Source: Streptomyces sp. GESEQ-35
GTDB lineage: Bacteria; Actinomycetota; Actinomycetes; Streptomycetales; Streptomycetaceae
Assembly: GCF_017948485.1 (NCBI RefSeq)
Contig: NZ_JAFFSX010000005.1
Coordinates: 1 to 64,000 of the forward strand
Direction of reading: 5' to 3'
DNA: 64,000 nt
Shown: in pieces, positions 1 through 8,922 of the stretch
Numbering within the stretch: position 1 is the first letter of the stretch
How the letters are laid out: each line of letters begins with the position of its first letter
Translations under genes and position numbers: made by a program
The notes under the pieces: model-generated
What the model saw: only the letters and a program-made list of their open reading frames with translations
Told to the model about the DNA's origin: nothing
The model's database searches: none

Positions 1-81
1 TCGAACCCGGAAGCTAAGCCTTACAGCGCCGATGGTACTGCAGGGGGGACCCTGTGGGAGAGTAGGACACCGCCGAACTCC
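1..81 (+). rRNA. 5S ribosomal RNA, 3' part (5' end outside window)
   Basis: The first 81 bases match the 3' two thirds of an actinomycete 5S rRNA, including the conserved AAGCTAAGC block of the loop B region and the GGGAGAGTAGG block near the 3' strand, ending at about GAACTCCT. The 5' part and the presumed 16S and 23S genes lie upstream of the window. A strong intrinsic terminator follows 8 bases later, so this is the distal end of an rrn operon. Confidence 0.95.
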
Positions 82-88
82 TTTTATA

Positions 89-131
89 GCTCTGGCTCTT
101 GGGCATCATGCCCAAGAGCCAGAGCTTTTTT
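89..131 (+). terminator. Rho-independent terminator of the rrn operon
   Basis: A perfect 16-bp stem (89-104 paired with 110-125) with a 5-base loop is followed by six T residues at 126-131. A U-tract this clear is unusual in a high-GC genome and fits termination of rRNA transcription just after the 5S gene. Confidence 0.95.
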
Positions 132-187
132 GCGTTGAGGTAAGGTCAGGGAGCATCGTTGGCTCGTTTCCCACAGGAGGCTCCCGG

Positions 188-799
188 GTGGAGGTCCAGG
201 AGACCCGCGTCCAGACAGACCGGGTCCTCACCATCCCCAACATCCTGAGCATGGCTCGCCTTGTCGGCGTGCCTGTGTTCCTGTGGCTGATCCTCAGGCC
301 CGAGTTCGGAGGGCCCAAGAGCGATGGCTGGGCGCTCCTCGTGCTGATGCTCAGCGGGGTGAGCGACTACCTGGACGGCAAGCTGGCACGGCGCTGGAAC
401 CAGATCAGCAGCCTCGGCCGGCTTCTCGATCCCGCTGCTGACCGGCTGTACATTCTCTCGACCCTGGTCGGTCTCACGTGGCGGGAGATTCTGCCCATCT
501 GGTTGACCGCTGCACTTCTGGCGAGAGAGCTGGTTCTGCTGGTGATGGTGGGCATCCTCAGGCGCCATGGCTATCCGCCCCCGCAGGTGAACTTCCTGGG
601 CAAGGCAGCCACGTTCAACCTGATGTATGCCTTCCCTCTGCTGTTGCTCAGTGACGGAAGTGGATGGCTCTCGTCACTTGGTGCTATTTTCGGCTGGGCG
701 TTCGCCGGATGGGGTACAACGCTGTACTGGTGGGCAGGAGTCCTCTACGTGGTACAAGTCCGCCGTCTGGTTCGTGCGGACGCAGCCATGGCCGATTGA
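188..799 (+). CDS. CDP-alcohol phosphatidyltransferase, probable cardiolipin synthase
   Basis: Integral membrane enzyme of 203 aa that joins a CDP-activated lipid to a second alcohol. The complete family signature D-x2-DG-x2-AR-x8-G-x3-D-x3-D is visible at about residues 58-83, flanked by several hydrophobic segments. The GTG start at 188 was chosen because AGGAGG at 175-180 sits 7 bases upstream; the open frame extends further 5' but into the rRNA terminator. In S. coelicolor the gene beside the homologous guanylyltransferase (SCO1389) was shown to be a eukaryotic-type cardiolipin synthase, and in mycobacteria the gene at this position is called pgsA2, so cardiolipin synthesis is the best inference. 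A phosphatidylglycerophosphate or inositol-phosphate synthase cannot be excluded by sequence alone. Confidence 0.85.
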   Translation: MEVQETRVQTDRVLTIPNILSMARLVGVPVFLWLILRPEFGGPKSDGWALLVLMLSGVSDYLDGKLARRWNQISSLGRLLDPAADRLYILSTLVGLTWREILPIWLTAALLARELVLLVMVGILRRHGYPPPQVNFLGKAATFNLMYAFPLLLLSDGSGWLSSLGAIFGWAFAGWGTTLYWWAGVLYVVQVRRLVRADAAMAD

Positions 800-914
800 A
801 CTCGCGGATTGAGGCGGACGTAGTGCCGCGATGGCCCGCGACGGAAAAGTGCGGGACAATCTGGACGGGTGAAGTCGGCTAGACCGTCGTCTCTTCGAGG
901 AGGACGCTTCCGAC

Positions 915-3410
915 ATGAAGGCCGTCGTGATGGCCGGAGGTGAAGGCACCCGCCTTCGCCCCATGACCTCAAGCATGCCCAAGCCGCTCCTACCTGTGGC
1001 CAACCGCCCGATCATGGAGCATGTTCTGCGGCTGCTCAAAAGGCATGGGCTCAACGAGACCGTCGTCACCGTCCAGTTCCTGGCCTCACTGGTCAAGAAC
1101 TACTTCGGTGACGGTGAGGAGCTCGGAATGGAGCTCACCTATGCCAATGAGGAGAAGCCACTCGGTACTGCCGGAAGCGTCAAGAACGCCGAAGAGGCGT
1201 TGAAGGACGATGCTTTCCTCGTCATCTCCGGCGATGCGCTGACCGACTTCGACCTCACCGAACTGATCCGTTTCCACAAGGAGAAGGGTGCGCTGGTGAC
1301 TGTCTGTCTGACGCGCGTGCCTAATCCGCTGGAATTCGGCATCACCATCGTCGATGAACAGGGTCGGGTGGAGCGTTTTCTCGAGAAGCCGACCTGGGGG
1401 CAGGTCTTCTCGGACACCGTGAACACGGGTATCTACGTCATGGAGCCCGAGGTTTTCGACTATGTCGAGCCTGACGTGCCCGTCGACTGGTCCGGCGATG
1501 TCTTCCCCCAGTTGATGAAGGAAGGCAAGCCGGTCTATGGCTATATCGCCGAGGGCTACTGGGAGGACGTCGGCACCCATGAGAGCTATGTGAAGGCGCA
1601 GGCCGACGTCCTGGAGGGCAAGGTCGACGTCGAGCTCGACGGCTTCGAGATCTCCCCGGGTGTGTGGGTGGCGGAGGGCGCCGAGGTGCATCCCGATGCC
1701 GTGCTGCGCGGCCCTCTGTATATCGGCGACTACGCCAAGGTCGAGGCCGGCGCGGAAATTCGCGAGCACACGGTCGTGGGCTCGAACGTGGTCGTCAAGA
1801 CCGGGGCGTTTCTGCACAAGGCCGTTGTGCACGACAACGTGTACGTAGGGCAGCACAGCAATCTGCGTGGCTGTGTCGTCGGAAAGAACACCGACATCAT
1901 GCGCGCGGCCCGGATCGAGGACGGCGCCGTGATCGGCGACGAGTGCCTGATCGGTGAAGAATCGATCGTTCAGGGCAACGTTCGGGTCTACCCTTTCAAG
2001 ACCATCGAGGCAGGCGCTTTCGTCAACACCTCGGTGATCTGGGAGTCGAGGGGCCAGGCGCATCTCTTTGGAGCTCGCGGGGTCTCCGGAATCCTGAACG
2101 TGGAGATCACACCCGAACTCGCGGTGCGTCTTGCCGGCGCCTATGCGACGACCCTCAAGAAGGGGTCCACGGTCACTACGGCTCGTGACCACTCGCGTGG
2201 TGCCCGTGCGCTGAAGCGGGCGGTCATCTCGGCGCTACAGGCCAGCGCCATCGACGTACGAGATCTGGAGAACGTACCGCTGCCCGTGGCCCGGCAGCAG
2301 ACCGCGCGGGGCAGTGCCGGCGGAATCATGATCCGGACCACTCCCGGGGTTCCGGACTCCGTGGACATCATGTTCTTCGACGGGCAGGGTGCGGACCTTT
2401 CGCAGGGCAGTCAGCGGAAGTTGGACCGGGTGTTCGCGCGGCAGGAGTACCGGCGTGCGTTCCCGGGCGAGATCGGTGATCTGCACTTCCCGGCCAGCGT
2501 CTTCGACTCGTACACCGGGTCGCTGTTGCGGAATGTCGACACGACCGGGATCACCGAGTCCGGGCTCAGGGTTGTCGTGGACGCCTCGAACGGCAGTGCC
2601 GGGCTCGTCCTGCCGAGTCTGCTCGGCAAGTTGGGTGTGGACTCGCTGACCATCAATCCCGGTCTGGACGAGTCCCGGCCCACCGAGACGGCCGATGCTC
2701 GGCGGTCGGGGCTGGTGCGGCTGGGAGAGATCGTGGCGTCGGCTCGGGCCGCGTTCGGGGTGCGGTTCGATCCTGTCGGCGAGCGGCTGTCACTGGTCGA
2801 TGAGAAGGGGCGGATCGTCGAGGACGACCGGGCCTTGCTCGTCATGCTCGACCTGGTGGCCGCGGAACGGCGCAGTGGCCGCGTGGCGCTGCCGGTGACG
2901 ACGACGAGGATCGCCGAGCAGGTGGCGGCGTATCACGGGACTCAGGTCGAGTGGACGACCACCTCGCCCGACGATCTGACCCGGGTCGGACGCGACGATT
3001 CGACGATCTTCGGCGGGGACGGCAGGGGCGGGTTCATCGTCCCGGAGTTCAGTGGTGTCTTCGACGGTGCGGCGGCCTTTGTACGGCTGATCGGGCTGGT
3101 CGCGCGGACGCAGCTCACGCTCAGCCAGATCGACGCGCGGATTCCGCGGGCTCACGTCATCAAGCGGGATCTGGCGACTCCCTGGGCCGTCAAGGGACTT
3201 GTGATGCGGCGGGTCGTCGAGGAGGCAGGTGACCGTTTCGTGGACACCACGGACGGTGTGCGGGTGGTGGAGACCGACGGGCGCTGGGTGATGGTGTTGC
3301 CCGACCCGGCCGAGGCGGTCACGCACCTGTGGGCGGAGGGCCCCGACGACGCCTCCGCGCAGGCCCTGCTCGACGAGTGGTCGGCGGTCGTGGACAGCGC
3401 CGGTCGCTGA
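915..3410 (+). CDS. Mannose-1-phosphate guanylyltransferase with degenerate phosphomutase domain
   Basis: An 831-aa cytoplasmic protein. Residues 1-235 form a sugar-nucleotide transferase with the GGEGTRLRP loop (8-16) and KPLLPV (from 23); about 250-375 form a left-handed beta-helix of hexapeptide repeats; about 380-831 resemble a phosphohexomutase. It probably makes GDP-mannose for glycoconjugates. The mutase half has lost every key loop: the TASHNP phosphoserine loop reads RTTPGVPDS (about 473), the DxDxDR metal loop reads FDPVGERL (about 617), the GGExSGH sugar loop reads GGDGRGG (about 700) and the RPSGTEP phosphate loop reads LPDPAEA (about 794). Mutase activity is therefore unlikely. 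The ATG start has GAGGAGG about 11 bases upstream. Confidence 0.85.
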   Translation: MKAVVMAGGEGTRLRPMTSSMPKPLLPVANRPIMEHVLRLLKRHGLNETVVTVQFLASLVKNYFGDGEELGMELTYANEEKPLGTAGSVKNAEEALKDDAFLVISGDALTDFDLTELIRFHKEKGALVTVCLTRVPNPLEFGITIVDEQGRVERFLEKPTWGQVFSDTVNTGIYVMEPEVFDYVEPDVPVDWSGDVFPQLMKEGKPVYGYIAEGYWEDVGTHESYVKAQADVLEGKVDVELDGFEISPGVWVAEGAEVHPDAVLRGPLYIGDYAKVEAGAEIREHTVVGSNVVVKTGAFLHKAVVHDNVYVGQHSNLRGCVVGKNTDIMRAARIEDGAVIGDECLIGEESIVQGNVRVYPFKTIEAGAFVNTSVIWESRGQAHLFGARGVSGILNVEITPELAVRLAGAYATTLKKGSTVTTARDHSRGARALKRAVISALQASAIDVRDLENVPLPVARQQTARGSAGGIMIRTTPGVPDSVDIMFFDGQGADLSQGSQRKLDRVFARQEYRRAFPGEIGDLHFPASVFDSYTGSLLRNVDTTGITESGLRVVVDASNGSAGLVLPSLLGKLGVDSLTINPGLDESRPTETADARRSGLVRLGEIVASARAAFGVRFDPVGERLSLVDEKGRIVEDDRALLVMLDLVAAERRSGRVALPVTTTRIAEQVAAYHGTQVEWTTTSPDDLTRVGRDDSTIFGGDGRGGFIVPEFSGVFDGAAAFVRLIGLVARTQLTLSQIDARIPRAHVIKRDLATPWAVKGLVMRRVVEEAGDRFVDTTDGVRVVETDGRWVMVLPDPAEAVTHLWAEGPDDASAQALLDEWSAVVDSAGR

Positions 3411-3427
3411 AAGACGCAGCACGCGCG

Positions 3428-3467
3428 CGTGCCGGACAGGTGGCCTCAAGGGGGCCTGTCCGGCACG
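3428..3467 (+). terminator. Stem-loop terminator after the guanylyltransferase gene
   Basis: A 13-bp perfect stem (3428-3440 with 3455-3467) lies 18 bases after the stop codon. There is no T-tract, which is common for Streptomyces terminators. Confidence 0.7.
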
Positions 3468-3508
3468 CCGGTGGGGCCATTCGGAGGTAGCGGTCGCGAC
3501 GTGCGACG

Positions 3509-4408
3509 ATGTGCGGCATGCCGCAGCAGCCCCCCGTTCGGAGCACACCTACGCGCCCGTCGCGTCCGGATGCTTCCATGTCGCTGCTCACCAATGTCAT
3601 GGACCACAGCCTTGACGACGGGTACGCCGAAGCGGCAGCCCGGAAAGAGGCCGCGGGCGGTATGCCCAAGACCCTCAGGGCGAAGCTGGGGCTCGCCGTC
3701 GGTCTGGTGCTGGCTGCTCTGGTAGTGACCGTCGGAGCGGCACAGGCGCGTATCGCCGCTCCTGTCGTGGCGAAGGAGCGCGAGGAACTGATCGACCGTA
3801 TCGACCGCGAGACCGCGACCGCGGACAAGCTCGAAGACACCGTCGACCAATTGCGCGCCGAGGTGAGTGCGCGGCAGCGCGAGGCGCTCAAGCAGAGCGG
3901 CGGCAGTGATCAGGTGGAGCTGATGAGCCTTCTGTCGGGCGCTACGGATGTGCGCGGGCCAGGGGTGAAGCTGGTCGTGGACGACGCCGAGGAAGCGTCT
4001 ACCGGCGGAGACGGCGACGCGCGTGAGACCTCCGGTTTCTCCGACACCGGACGGGTACGCGACCGCGACATGCAGCGCGTGGTGAACGGGCTGTGGGAGT
4101 CGGGGGCCGAGGCCGTCTCCATCAACGGTCAGCGGCTGACGGCGCTGTCGGCGATCAGGGCCGCGGGGGACGCGATACTGGTCGACAACAAGCCGCTGGT
4201 GCCGCCGTACACGGTGCTCGCGGTGGGGGACGGGAAGCGGCTGAGCACCAGGTTCCAGAACAGTGCCGACGGACTGTATCTGCATGCCCTGAAGGAGAAC
4301 TACGGCATCCGGACCTCGATCTCCGTGGAGGAGGACCTCCGGTTGCCTGCCGCACCGAGTGTGACCGTACGAACAGCACAGCCGAAAACCGAGAAGGGCA
4401 CATCGTGA
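3509..4408 (+). CDS. DUF881 membrane-anchored protein (first copy)
   Basis: A 299-aa protein (296 aa if the ATG at 3518 is used). It has a short cytoplasmic N-terminus, one membrane span at about residues 59-82, a coiled coil rich in Glu/Arg/Asp to about 125, then the DUF881 domain with the conserved ending in which a GxDxxxxxxKExYG-like helix (ALKENYGIRTSI) occurs. The molecular role of DUF881 is not established; in actinomycetes it always accompanies the small basic membrane protein encoded next and a second DUF881 gene, suggesting an envelope complex. Its stop overlaps the next GTG in a GTGA. No good ribosome-binding site decides between the two ATG codons. Confidence 0.8.
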   Translation: MCGMPQQPPVRSTPTRPSRPDASMSLLTNVMDHSLDDGYAEAAARKEAAGGMPKTLRAKLGLAVGLVLAALVVTVGAAQARIAAPVVAKEREELIDRIDRETATADKLEDTVDQLRAEVSARQREALKQSGGSDQVELMSLLSGATDVRGPGVKLVVDDAEEASTGGDGDARETSGFSDTGRVRDRDMQRVVNGLWESGAEAVSINGQRLTALSAIRAAGDAILVDNKPLVPPYTVLAVGDGKRLSTRFQNSADGLYLHALKENYGIRTSISVEEDLRLPAAPSVTVRTAQPKTEKGTS

Positions 4409-4737
4409 TCGCCGTACTGGGCCTCGTCGTGGGAGTCGTGGCCGGCCTGTTGGTCCGGCCGGAGGTTCCGGCGGTCGTCGAGCCTTATCTGCCGATCGCC
4501 GTCGTGGCGGCGCTCGACGCCGTCTTCGGAGGTCTGCGGGCCATGCTCGACGGCATCTTCGACGACAAGGTCTTCGTCGTGTCGTTCCTGTCCAACGTTG
4601 TCGTGGCTGCGTTGATCGTGTTCCTGGGTGACAAGTTGGGCGTCGGAGCCCAGCTGTCCACCGGTGTCGTCGTGGTCCTCGGTATCCGCATCTTCTCCAA
4701 CGCCGCCGCGATCCGCCGGCACGTGTTCAGGGCGTGA
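4405..4737 (+). CDS. Small basic membrane protein (DUF1290 / Sbp family)
   Basis: A 110-aa polytopic membrane protein with hydrophobic segments at about 2-18, 26-45, 57-75 and 80-97, separated by short Arg/Asp loops. It belongs to the small basic protein family found between two DUF881 genes in actinomycetes and near division genes in Firmicutes; function unknown. The GTG start overlaps the previous stop (GTGA, 4405-4408) and is preceded by GAGAAGGG at 4391-4398. The strict overlap on both sides indicates translational coupling of all three proteins. Confidence 0.85.
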   Translation: MIAVLGLVVGVVAGLLVRPEVPAVVEPYLPIAVVAALDAVFGGLRAMLDGIFDDKVFVVSFLSNVVVAALIVFLGDKLGVGAQLSTGVVVVLGIRIFSNAAAIRRHVFRA

Positions 4738-5603
4738 GGACGATGAGCAACGAGGACGAGACGGCGAAGAACAGGCTGCGCAAGGAACTCCCCGAGGAGT
4801 TGCCCGCGACGGCTCCGCAGGCCGAGGAGACGCCCGCCGAGGCAGGGCCCGCCGAGGAAAGCCCCGTCGCGGCCGCACCCGAGCTGACCGGCAGGCAGCG
4901 GCTGGTGCAGGGGATCTGGCCACTGCGCGTCACCCGGGCCCAACTGATCGTCGCCCTGCTGCTGTTCGGGCTCGGTTTCGGCCTGGCCGTCCAGGTGGCC
5001 TCCAACAGCGACAGCGACAGTGCCCTGCGCGGCGCGCGTCAGGAAGACCTCGTCCGCATCCTCGATGAACTGGACGACCGCACACAGCGTCTTGAGGACG
5101 AGAAGCAGGGACTCGAGAAGCAGCGCGACGAGCTGGAGAACAGCTCGGACCAGGCCGAGGAGGCCCGAAAGCAGACGCTTGAGAAGGAGAGGCAACTCGG
5201 CATTCTGGCGGGCACGGTGGCCGCGCAGGGGCCCGGTATCACGATCACCATCGACGACACGAAGGGGACGGTCGAGGCGGACATGCTGCTCGACGCGATC
5301 CAGGAGCTGCGGGCGGCGGGGGCGGAGGCGATCCAGGTGAACGGCGTGCGGGTCGTCGCCGGCACCTATCTGACGGACTCCGGCAACAGCGTCAGCGTCG
5401 ACGGGAACAAGATCAACGCCCCCTATCGTTTCAAGGTCATCGGCAAGCCGCAGGACCTCGAGCCGGCGCTCAACATCCCAGGAGGCGTGGTGCAGACTCT
5501 GGAGAAGGAGCAGGCCACCGTGACCGTCGAGCGGTCGACCAAGATCGTCGTGGACGCCTTGCGGGCGGCGAAGCGGCCTGACTACGCTCGGTCGTCCTCG
5601 TAG
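4734..5603 (+). CDS. DUF881 membrane-anchored protein (second copy)
   Basis: A 289-aa protein with an acidic, Glu/Ala/Pro-rich N-terminal region (1-55), a membrane span at about 67-85, a long coiled coil (about 95-155) and a DUF881 domain to the end. Architecture is the same as in the first copy but the cytoplasmic arm is longer and acidic. GTG 4734 overlaps the preceding stop; an ATG three codons later (4743) is an alternative start. Together with the two genes before it, it forms a three-gene translationally coupled unit. Confidence 0.8.
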   Translation: MRTMSNEDETAKNRLRKELPEELPATAPQAEETPAEAGPAEESPVAAAPELTGRQRLVQGIWPLRVTRAQLIVALLLFGLGFGLAVQVASNSDSDSALRGARQEDLVRILDELDDRTQRLEDEKQGLEKQRDELENSSDQAEEARKQTLEKERQLGILAGTVAAQGPGITITIDDTKGTVEADMLLDAIQELRAAGAEAIQVNGVRVVAGTYLTDSGNSVSVDGNKINAPYRFKVIGKPQDLEPALNIPGGVVQTLEKEQATVTVERSTKIVVDALRAAKRPDYARSSS

Positions 5604-5796
5604 TGAACCGGGGGTGCATGGGGGACGTCCGGCGAGGGCAAGAGGTTGCGGGGGGTCGGCGCACCGAATGGGTGGTGCGTGGTGGAAACTGTCTGGTGGA
5701 TACGGACGTTGTGAGGATGTCCGGGTCGACCGGTGAGTGCAGTCAGGGTTCGTCCTGCCCCACGGGCGGGTCTGTTTCGGTCAAGGGGAATCGCCC

Positions 5797-6627
5797 GTGA
5801 AGTTGTTTGCGAAGTTGTTCGGCAAGAGCGCGCGAGAGGGCAGTGAAAACGCCACTGCTCGTCATCGCGCACAGCCCGATGCGGAGGGCCAGCGCCCGCT
5901 GTTCCGGGACCAGGTCGCTGGTCCGGGAGGTGACATTTCGGGAGGTCAGGGCGCGCCGTCTGTTGACCCTGCGCAGTCCGGCGGCATAGGTTTCGGGCAA
6001 CCGTCAACCTCGGGTGCGGGTGGAGGATATTCCGCCGACCCGTACGCGTCCAACGCCCCGGCGGGGCAGCCGCGGCAGGAGGATCCGTCCATGTCGGCCC
6101 TGGTTTGTACGAGGTGCGGTAACCGCAACGCGGAGAACAGCCGCTTCTGCTCCAACTGCGGCGCCCCCCTGCGAGCCGGGGCGGGGCCGGAGCGCCCGTC
6201 CGAGACGACCTCCACGATCTCCATCTCCGGCATCGAGGCCTACGACGCCGAGGTCACCGGCCAGACGCAGATGCCGATGCTGTCCCCGGAGGCGCAGGCG
6301 GCCGTCGACGCGCTGCCGCTGGGCTCGGCGCTCCTGGTGGTGCGCCGCGGGCCGAACTCCGGCAGCCGCTTCCTCCTGGACGGCGACCTGACCACCGCCG
6401 GGCGGCACCCGCAGAGCGACATCTTCCTGGACGACGTGACGGTCTCCCGGCGGCACGTGGAGTTTCGCCGGGGCCCGGACGGCTCGTTCACGGTGGCCGA
6501 CGTGGGCAGTCTGAACGGTACGTATGTCAACCGCGAGCGCATCGACCAGGTCGCGGTGTCGAACGGTGACGAGGTGCAGATCGGCAAGTACCGGCTGGTC
6601 TTCTACGCGAGCCAGCGGGGCTACTGA
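5797..6627 (+). CDS. Zinc-ribbon and FHA domain protein, GarA/OdhI-like
   Basis: A 276-aa cytoplasmic protein. A long Gly/Ala/Gln-rich linker (1-100) leads to a four-cysteine zinc ribbon (CTRCG...CSNCG, about 105-125), a conserved SETTSTIS stretch at about 134-141 and a C-terminal FHA domain (about 190-270, with GRHPQSDIFL, SRRH and NGTYVN). In GarA of mycobacteria and OdhI of corynebacteria the ETTS threonines are phosphorylated by Ser/Thr kinases and the FHA domain then controls 2-oxoglutarate metabolism; the same switch is inferred here. GTG 5797 was chosen over an upstream ATG because AAGGGGAA ends 6 bases before it. In mycobacteria gcvH sits immediately upstream; here that space (5604-5796) is empty. 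Confidence 0.85.
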   Translation: MKLFAKLFGKSAREGSENATARHRAQPDAEGQRPLFRDQVAGPGGDISGGQGAPSVDPAQSGGIGFGQPSTSGAGGGYSADPYASNAPAGQPRQEDPSMSALVCTRCGNRNAENSRFCSNCGAPLRAGAGPERPSETTSTISISGIEAYDAEVTGQTQMPMLSPEAQAAVDALPLGSALLVVRRGPNSGSRFLLDGDLTTAGRHPQSDIFLDDVTVSRRHVEFRRGPDGSFTVADVGSLNGTYVNRERIDQVAVSNGDEVQIGKYRLVFYASQRGY

Positions 6628-6633
6628 CTCTCT

Positions 6634-6657
6634 CCCGGCTCTGTCCGGGGGGACCCC
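6634..6657 (+). repeat. Leader hairpin repeat, copy 1
   Basis: A short stem (CCCGG 6634-6638 with CCGGG 6645-6649) is directly followed by a G-run, an A and CCCC. It ends just before the ribosome-binding site of the MerR gene at 6669. The same design occurs in the leaders of two minus-strand genes at 14451-14474 and 17989-18021. Confidence 0.55.
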
Positions 6658-6668
6658 AGGGAAGGTCC

Positions 6669-7406
6669 ATGCTTCAAACACCGAGCGGCGGTGCCGGGCA
6701 CGGCACCGCCGCCACGGACAGTGGGCTGATGAGCATCGGCACGGTGCTGAACGTGCTGCGCGACGAGTTCCCTGAAGTGACCATCTCCAAGATCCGTTTC
6801 CTGGAGTCGGAGGGGCTGATCGAGCCGCAGCGGACCCCCTCGGGGTATCGGCAGTTCAGCGCGGACGATGTCGAGCGGCTCGGGCACGTACTGAGGATGC
6901 AGCGGGACCACTATCTGCCGCTCAAGGTGATCCGTGAGCACCTGGACGCGATAGAGCGCGGGGAGGCCGTACAGCTGCCTGTGGTGGGTCGTCAGCGTGA
7001 CGGTGAAGCCGTGGTGGAGGTCTCCGAGGCACCCACCGCGGCCCGGATCGGCCGGGCCGAGCTGCTCGAGGCTGCGGAGATCTGCGAGCGGGAACTCGAG
7101 GAGTGGGAGGCGTACGGCCTCATCGCTCCGCTGCCGGACGGGGCGTACGACGCTGAGGCGGTCACTGTCGCGTCCCTCGTCTCCGAGCTGGGGCGGTTCG
7201 GGATCGAGCCGCGCCATCTGCGCGTCATGAAGGCCGCCGCGGACCGCGAGGCGGGGCTCGTGGACCAGGTCGTGGCCCCACTGAAGCGGCACCGCAATCC
7301 GCAGACCAGGGCACATGCCGAGGCGCGTACGAAGGAACTGGCGGTGCTCACGGTGAAGCTGCACGCCGCGCTGGTGAAGACCGCGCTGGGAGTGCGGCTG
7401 CCCTGA
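6669..7406 (+). CDS. MerR-family transcriptional regulator
   Basis: A 245-aa regulator with an N-terminal MerR winged helix (about residues 18-90: SIGTVLNVLRDEF, then KIRFLESEGLIEPQR and SGYRQFSADDVERL). The rest is helical and lacks clustered Cys or His, so it is not a metal sensor of the classical type. It corresponds in position to mycobacterial Rv1828, a MerR protein next to garA. AGGGAAGG ends 3-4 bases before the ATG. Target genes are unknown; the conserved neighbourhood suggests control of central metabolism or of this locus. Confidence 0.85.
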   Translation: MLQTPSGGAGHGTAATDSGLMSIGTVLNVLRDEFPEVTISKIRFLESEGLIEPQRTPSGYRQFSADDVERLGHVLRMQRDHYLPLKVIREHLDAIERGEAVQLPVVGRQRDGEAVVEVSEAPTAARIGRAELLEAAEICERELEEWEAYGLIAPLPDGAYDAEAVTVASLVSELGRFGIEPRHLRVMKAAADREAGLVDQVVAPLKRHRNPQTRAHAEARTKELAVLTVKLHAALVKTALGVRLP

Positions 7407-7491
7407 GGCGGGCGAGCCACGGGAGTCCCGATACCCCACCCGTTTTCGGCCCGACTACCCAAACGTCCCGGGCACGGCCTAGGGTTGCTGT

Positions 7492-7965
7492 GTGAACGAG
7501 CTCGATGTCGTAGGTGTCCGGGTCGAAATGCCCTCCAACCAACCGATCGTGCTCCTGCGCGAAGTGGGAGGCGACCGTTACCTCCCCATCTGGATCGGGC
7601 CTGGGGAAGCGACGGCCATTGCCTTCGCCCAGCAGGGCATGGCCCCCGCACGACCGCTGACCCACGACCTGTTCAAGGACGTGCTGGAGGCCGTCGGCCA
7701 GGAGCTCACCGAAGTGCGCATCACGGATCTGCGTGAGGGTGTCTTCTACGCCGAGTTGGTCTTCGCCAGCGGCGTCGAGGTGAGCGCTCGCCCGTCCGAC
7801 GCCATAGCGCTGGCCCTGCGCACCGGAACGCCGATCTACGGCAGCGACGGCGTGCTCGACGACGCGGGCATCGCGATCCCGGACGAGCAGGAGGACGAGG
7901 TGGAGAAGTTCCGCGAGTTCCTCGACCAGATCTCGCCCGAGGACTTCGGCACCAGCAGCCAGTGA
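7492..7965 (+). CDS. Bifunctional nuclease family protein (DUF151)
   Basis: A 157-aa protein of the DUF151/BFN family, with the characteristic opening (ELDVVGVRVEMPSNQPIVLL), the LPIWIGPGEATAI core and the SDAIALALRTGTPIY block. Plant homologues have DNase and RNase activity; the bacterial role is unproven. The GTG start has no Shine-Dalgarno sequence, but TAGGGT at 7480-7485 lies about 7 bases upstream, so the message is probably leaderless. The gene is the positional counterpart of mycobacterial Rv1829. Confidence 0.85.
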   Translation: MNELDVVGVRVEMPSNQPIVLLREVGGDRYLPIWIGPGEATAIAFAQQGMAPARPLTHDLFKDVLEAVGQELTEVRITDLREGVFYAELVFASGVEVSARPSDAIALALRTGTPIYGSDGVLDDAGIAIPDEQEDEVEKFREFLDQISPEDFGTSSQ

Positions 7966-8134
7966 AGCGCGGGCGGCCCTGCTGACTCCGTACGGTCGGG
8001 TCGGCCGATGCCCGACGGCGGCAAAATGCTGGCATGTGCCATGGGCGAGTGAGAGCGTCCTGCGCCCCCTCTGAGCGCATTCGGCTAGCCTTTCCCCGCG
8101 GTGGGGTTCGGGAAACCACTCCTAGGGTGATTAT

Positions 8135-8152
8135 CACTCGGCGTGCCGAGTG
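8135..8152. promoter_or_regulatory. 18-bp palindrome upstream of the second MerR gene, CIRCE-like
   Basis: CACTCGGC and GCCGAGTG are perfect inverted arms separated by GT, preceded by TAGGGT at 8123-8128, which could be a -10 box. The outer half-sites (TTATCACTC, then GAGTG after 8 bases) resemble one half of the HrcA element CIRCE (TTAGCACTC-N9-GAGTGCTAA), but the right arm diverges. It is 69 bases before the MerR start. Confidence 0.4.
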
Positions 8153-8220
8153 TGGCGATCGTTGACGCACCCCTGGTGACTGCCTACCGTCGAGAAGGCA
8201 GGTCAAGGACGGAGGTCGGC

Positions 8221-8865
8221 GTGAGAAGCAGCGGCGACGGTACGGCGGGGGGTGCTCCCGGACGAGGTCCGGGAGCGGGCGGTCCGTACCCGCTTCATGG
8301 CAGCGCGGCCGATCACGCTCCGCAGCGACCGGCGGCCGTGCCGAGCAGCGGAGGGGCGACGTCCATGGCGTCCGAGCAGATCGGCTATCGCGGTCCCACG
8401 GCCTGCGCGGCCGCGGGCATCACCTATCGGCAACTCGACTACTGGGCGCGCACCGGGCTCGTCGAGCCGAGCGTGCGGCCTGCTCTCGGGTCGGGGACGC
8501 AGCGTCTCTACAGCTTCCGGGACGTCGTCGTCCTGAAGATCGTCAAGCGGTTCCTCGACACCGGGGTGTCGCTGCAGAACATCCGCAGCGCCGTCCAGCA
8601 CCTCAGGGAACGCGGTTTCTGCGACCTGGAGCGCATGACGCTGATGAGCGATGGCGCCACGGTCTACGAGTGCACCTCGCCCGACGAGGTGCACGCGCTC
8701 CTCCAGGGTGGCCAGGGCATCTTCGGGATCGCCGTGGGCGTTGTGTGGCGGGACGTCGAGAGCGCGCTCTCGCAACTGCACGGGGAGCGGATCGACACCG
8801 GTGAGACGCTCGTCGGGCACAATCCGGCCGACGAGCTGGCGAGACGGCGGAACCGGGCGGTCTGA
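8221..8865 (+). CDS. MerR-family regulator with disordered N-terminal tail
   Basis: A 214-aa regulator. Residues 1-50 are Gly/Pro/Ser-rich and probably disordered; the MerR winged helix covers about 54-125 (GYRGPTACAAAGITYRQLDY, then RLYSFRDVVVLKIVKRFLD). The C-terminal half (DGATVYECTSPDEVHALLQG, GVVWRDVE) is conserved in actinomycete homologues of Rv1830 but has no assigned ligand. GTG 8221 was chosen because GGAGGT at 8211-8216 lies 4 bases upstream; a longer open frame exists 5' of it but crosses the palindrome. Confidence 0.85.
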   Translation: MRSSGDGTAGGAPGRGPGAGGPYPLHGSAADHAPQRPAAVPSSGGATSMASEQIGYRGPTACAAAGITYRQLDYWARTGLVEPSVRPALGSGTQRLYSFRDVVVLKIVKRFLDTGVSLQNIRSAVQHLRERGFCDLERMTLMSDGATVYECTSPDEVHALLQGGQGIFGIAVGVVWRDVESALSQLHGERIDTGETLVGHNPADELARRRNRAV

Positions 8866-8892
8866 GCCCCGTTCGCCGGCGGTTCAGGGGCA

Positions 8893-8915
8893 TTGTCAGT
8901 GGCGTAGGGCAGCAT
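8893..8915 (+). promoter_or_regulatory. DNA-damage promoter element of dinB (TTGTCAGTG, imperfect -10)
   Basis: TTGTCAGTG at 8893-8901 is identical to the upstream half of the RecA-NDp/PafBC-type promoter motif. Eight bases later the hexamer is CAGCAT, which keeps the A and final T of TAnnnT but not the first T. Transcription would start at about the GTG codon at 8923, giving a leaderless message. Perfect copies precede ung and the gene at 60403. Confidence 0.6.
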
Positions 8916-8922
8916 CGGACAT

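Noticed and set aside
32..187. A longer 255-residue form of the phosphatidyltransferase
   Set aside because: The extra 52 codons would read through the 5S rRNA and its terminator; the GTG at 188 has a perfect ribosome-binding site.
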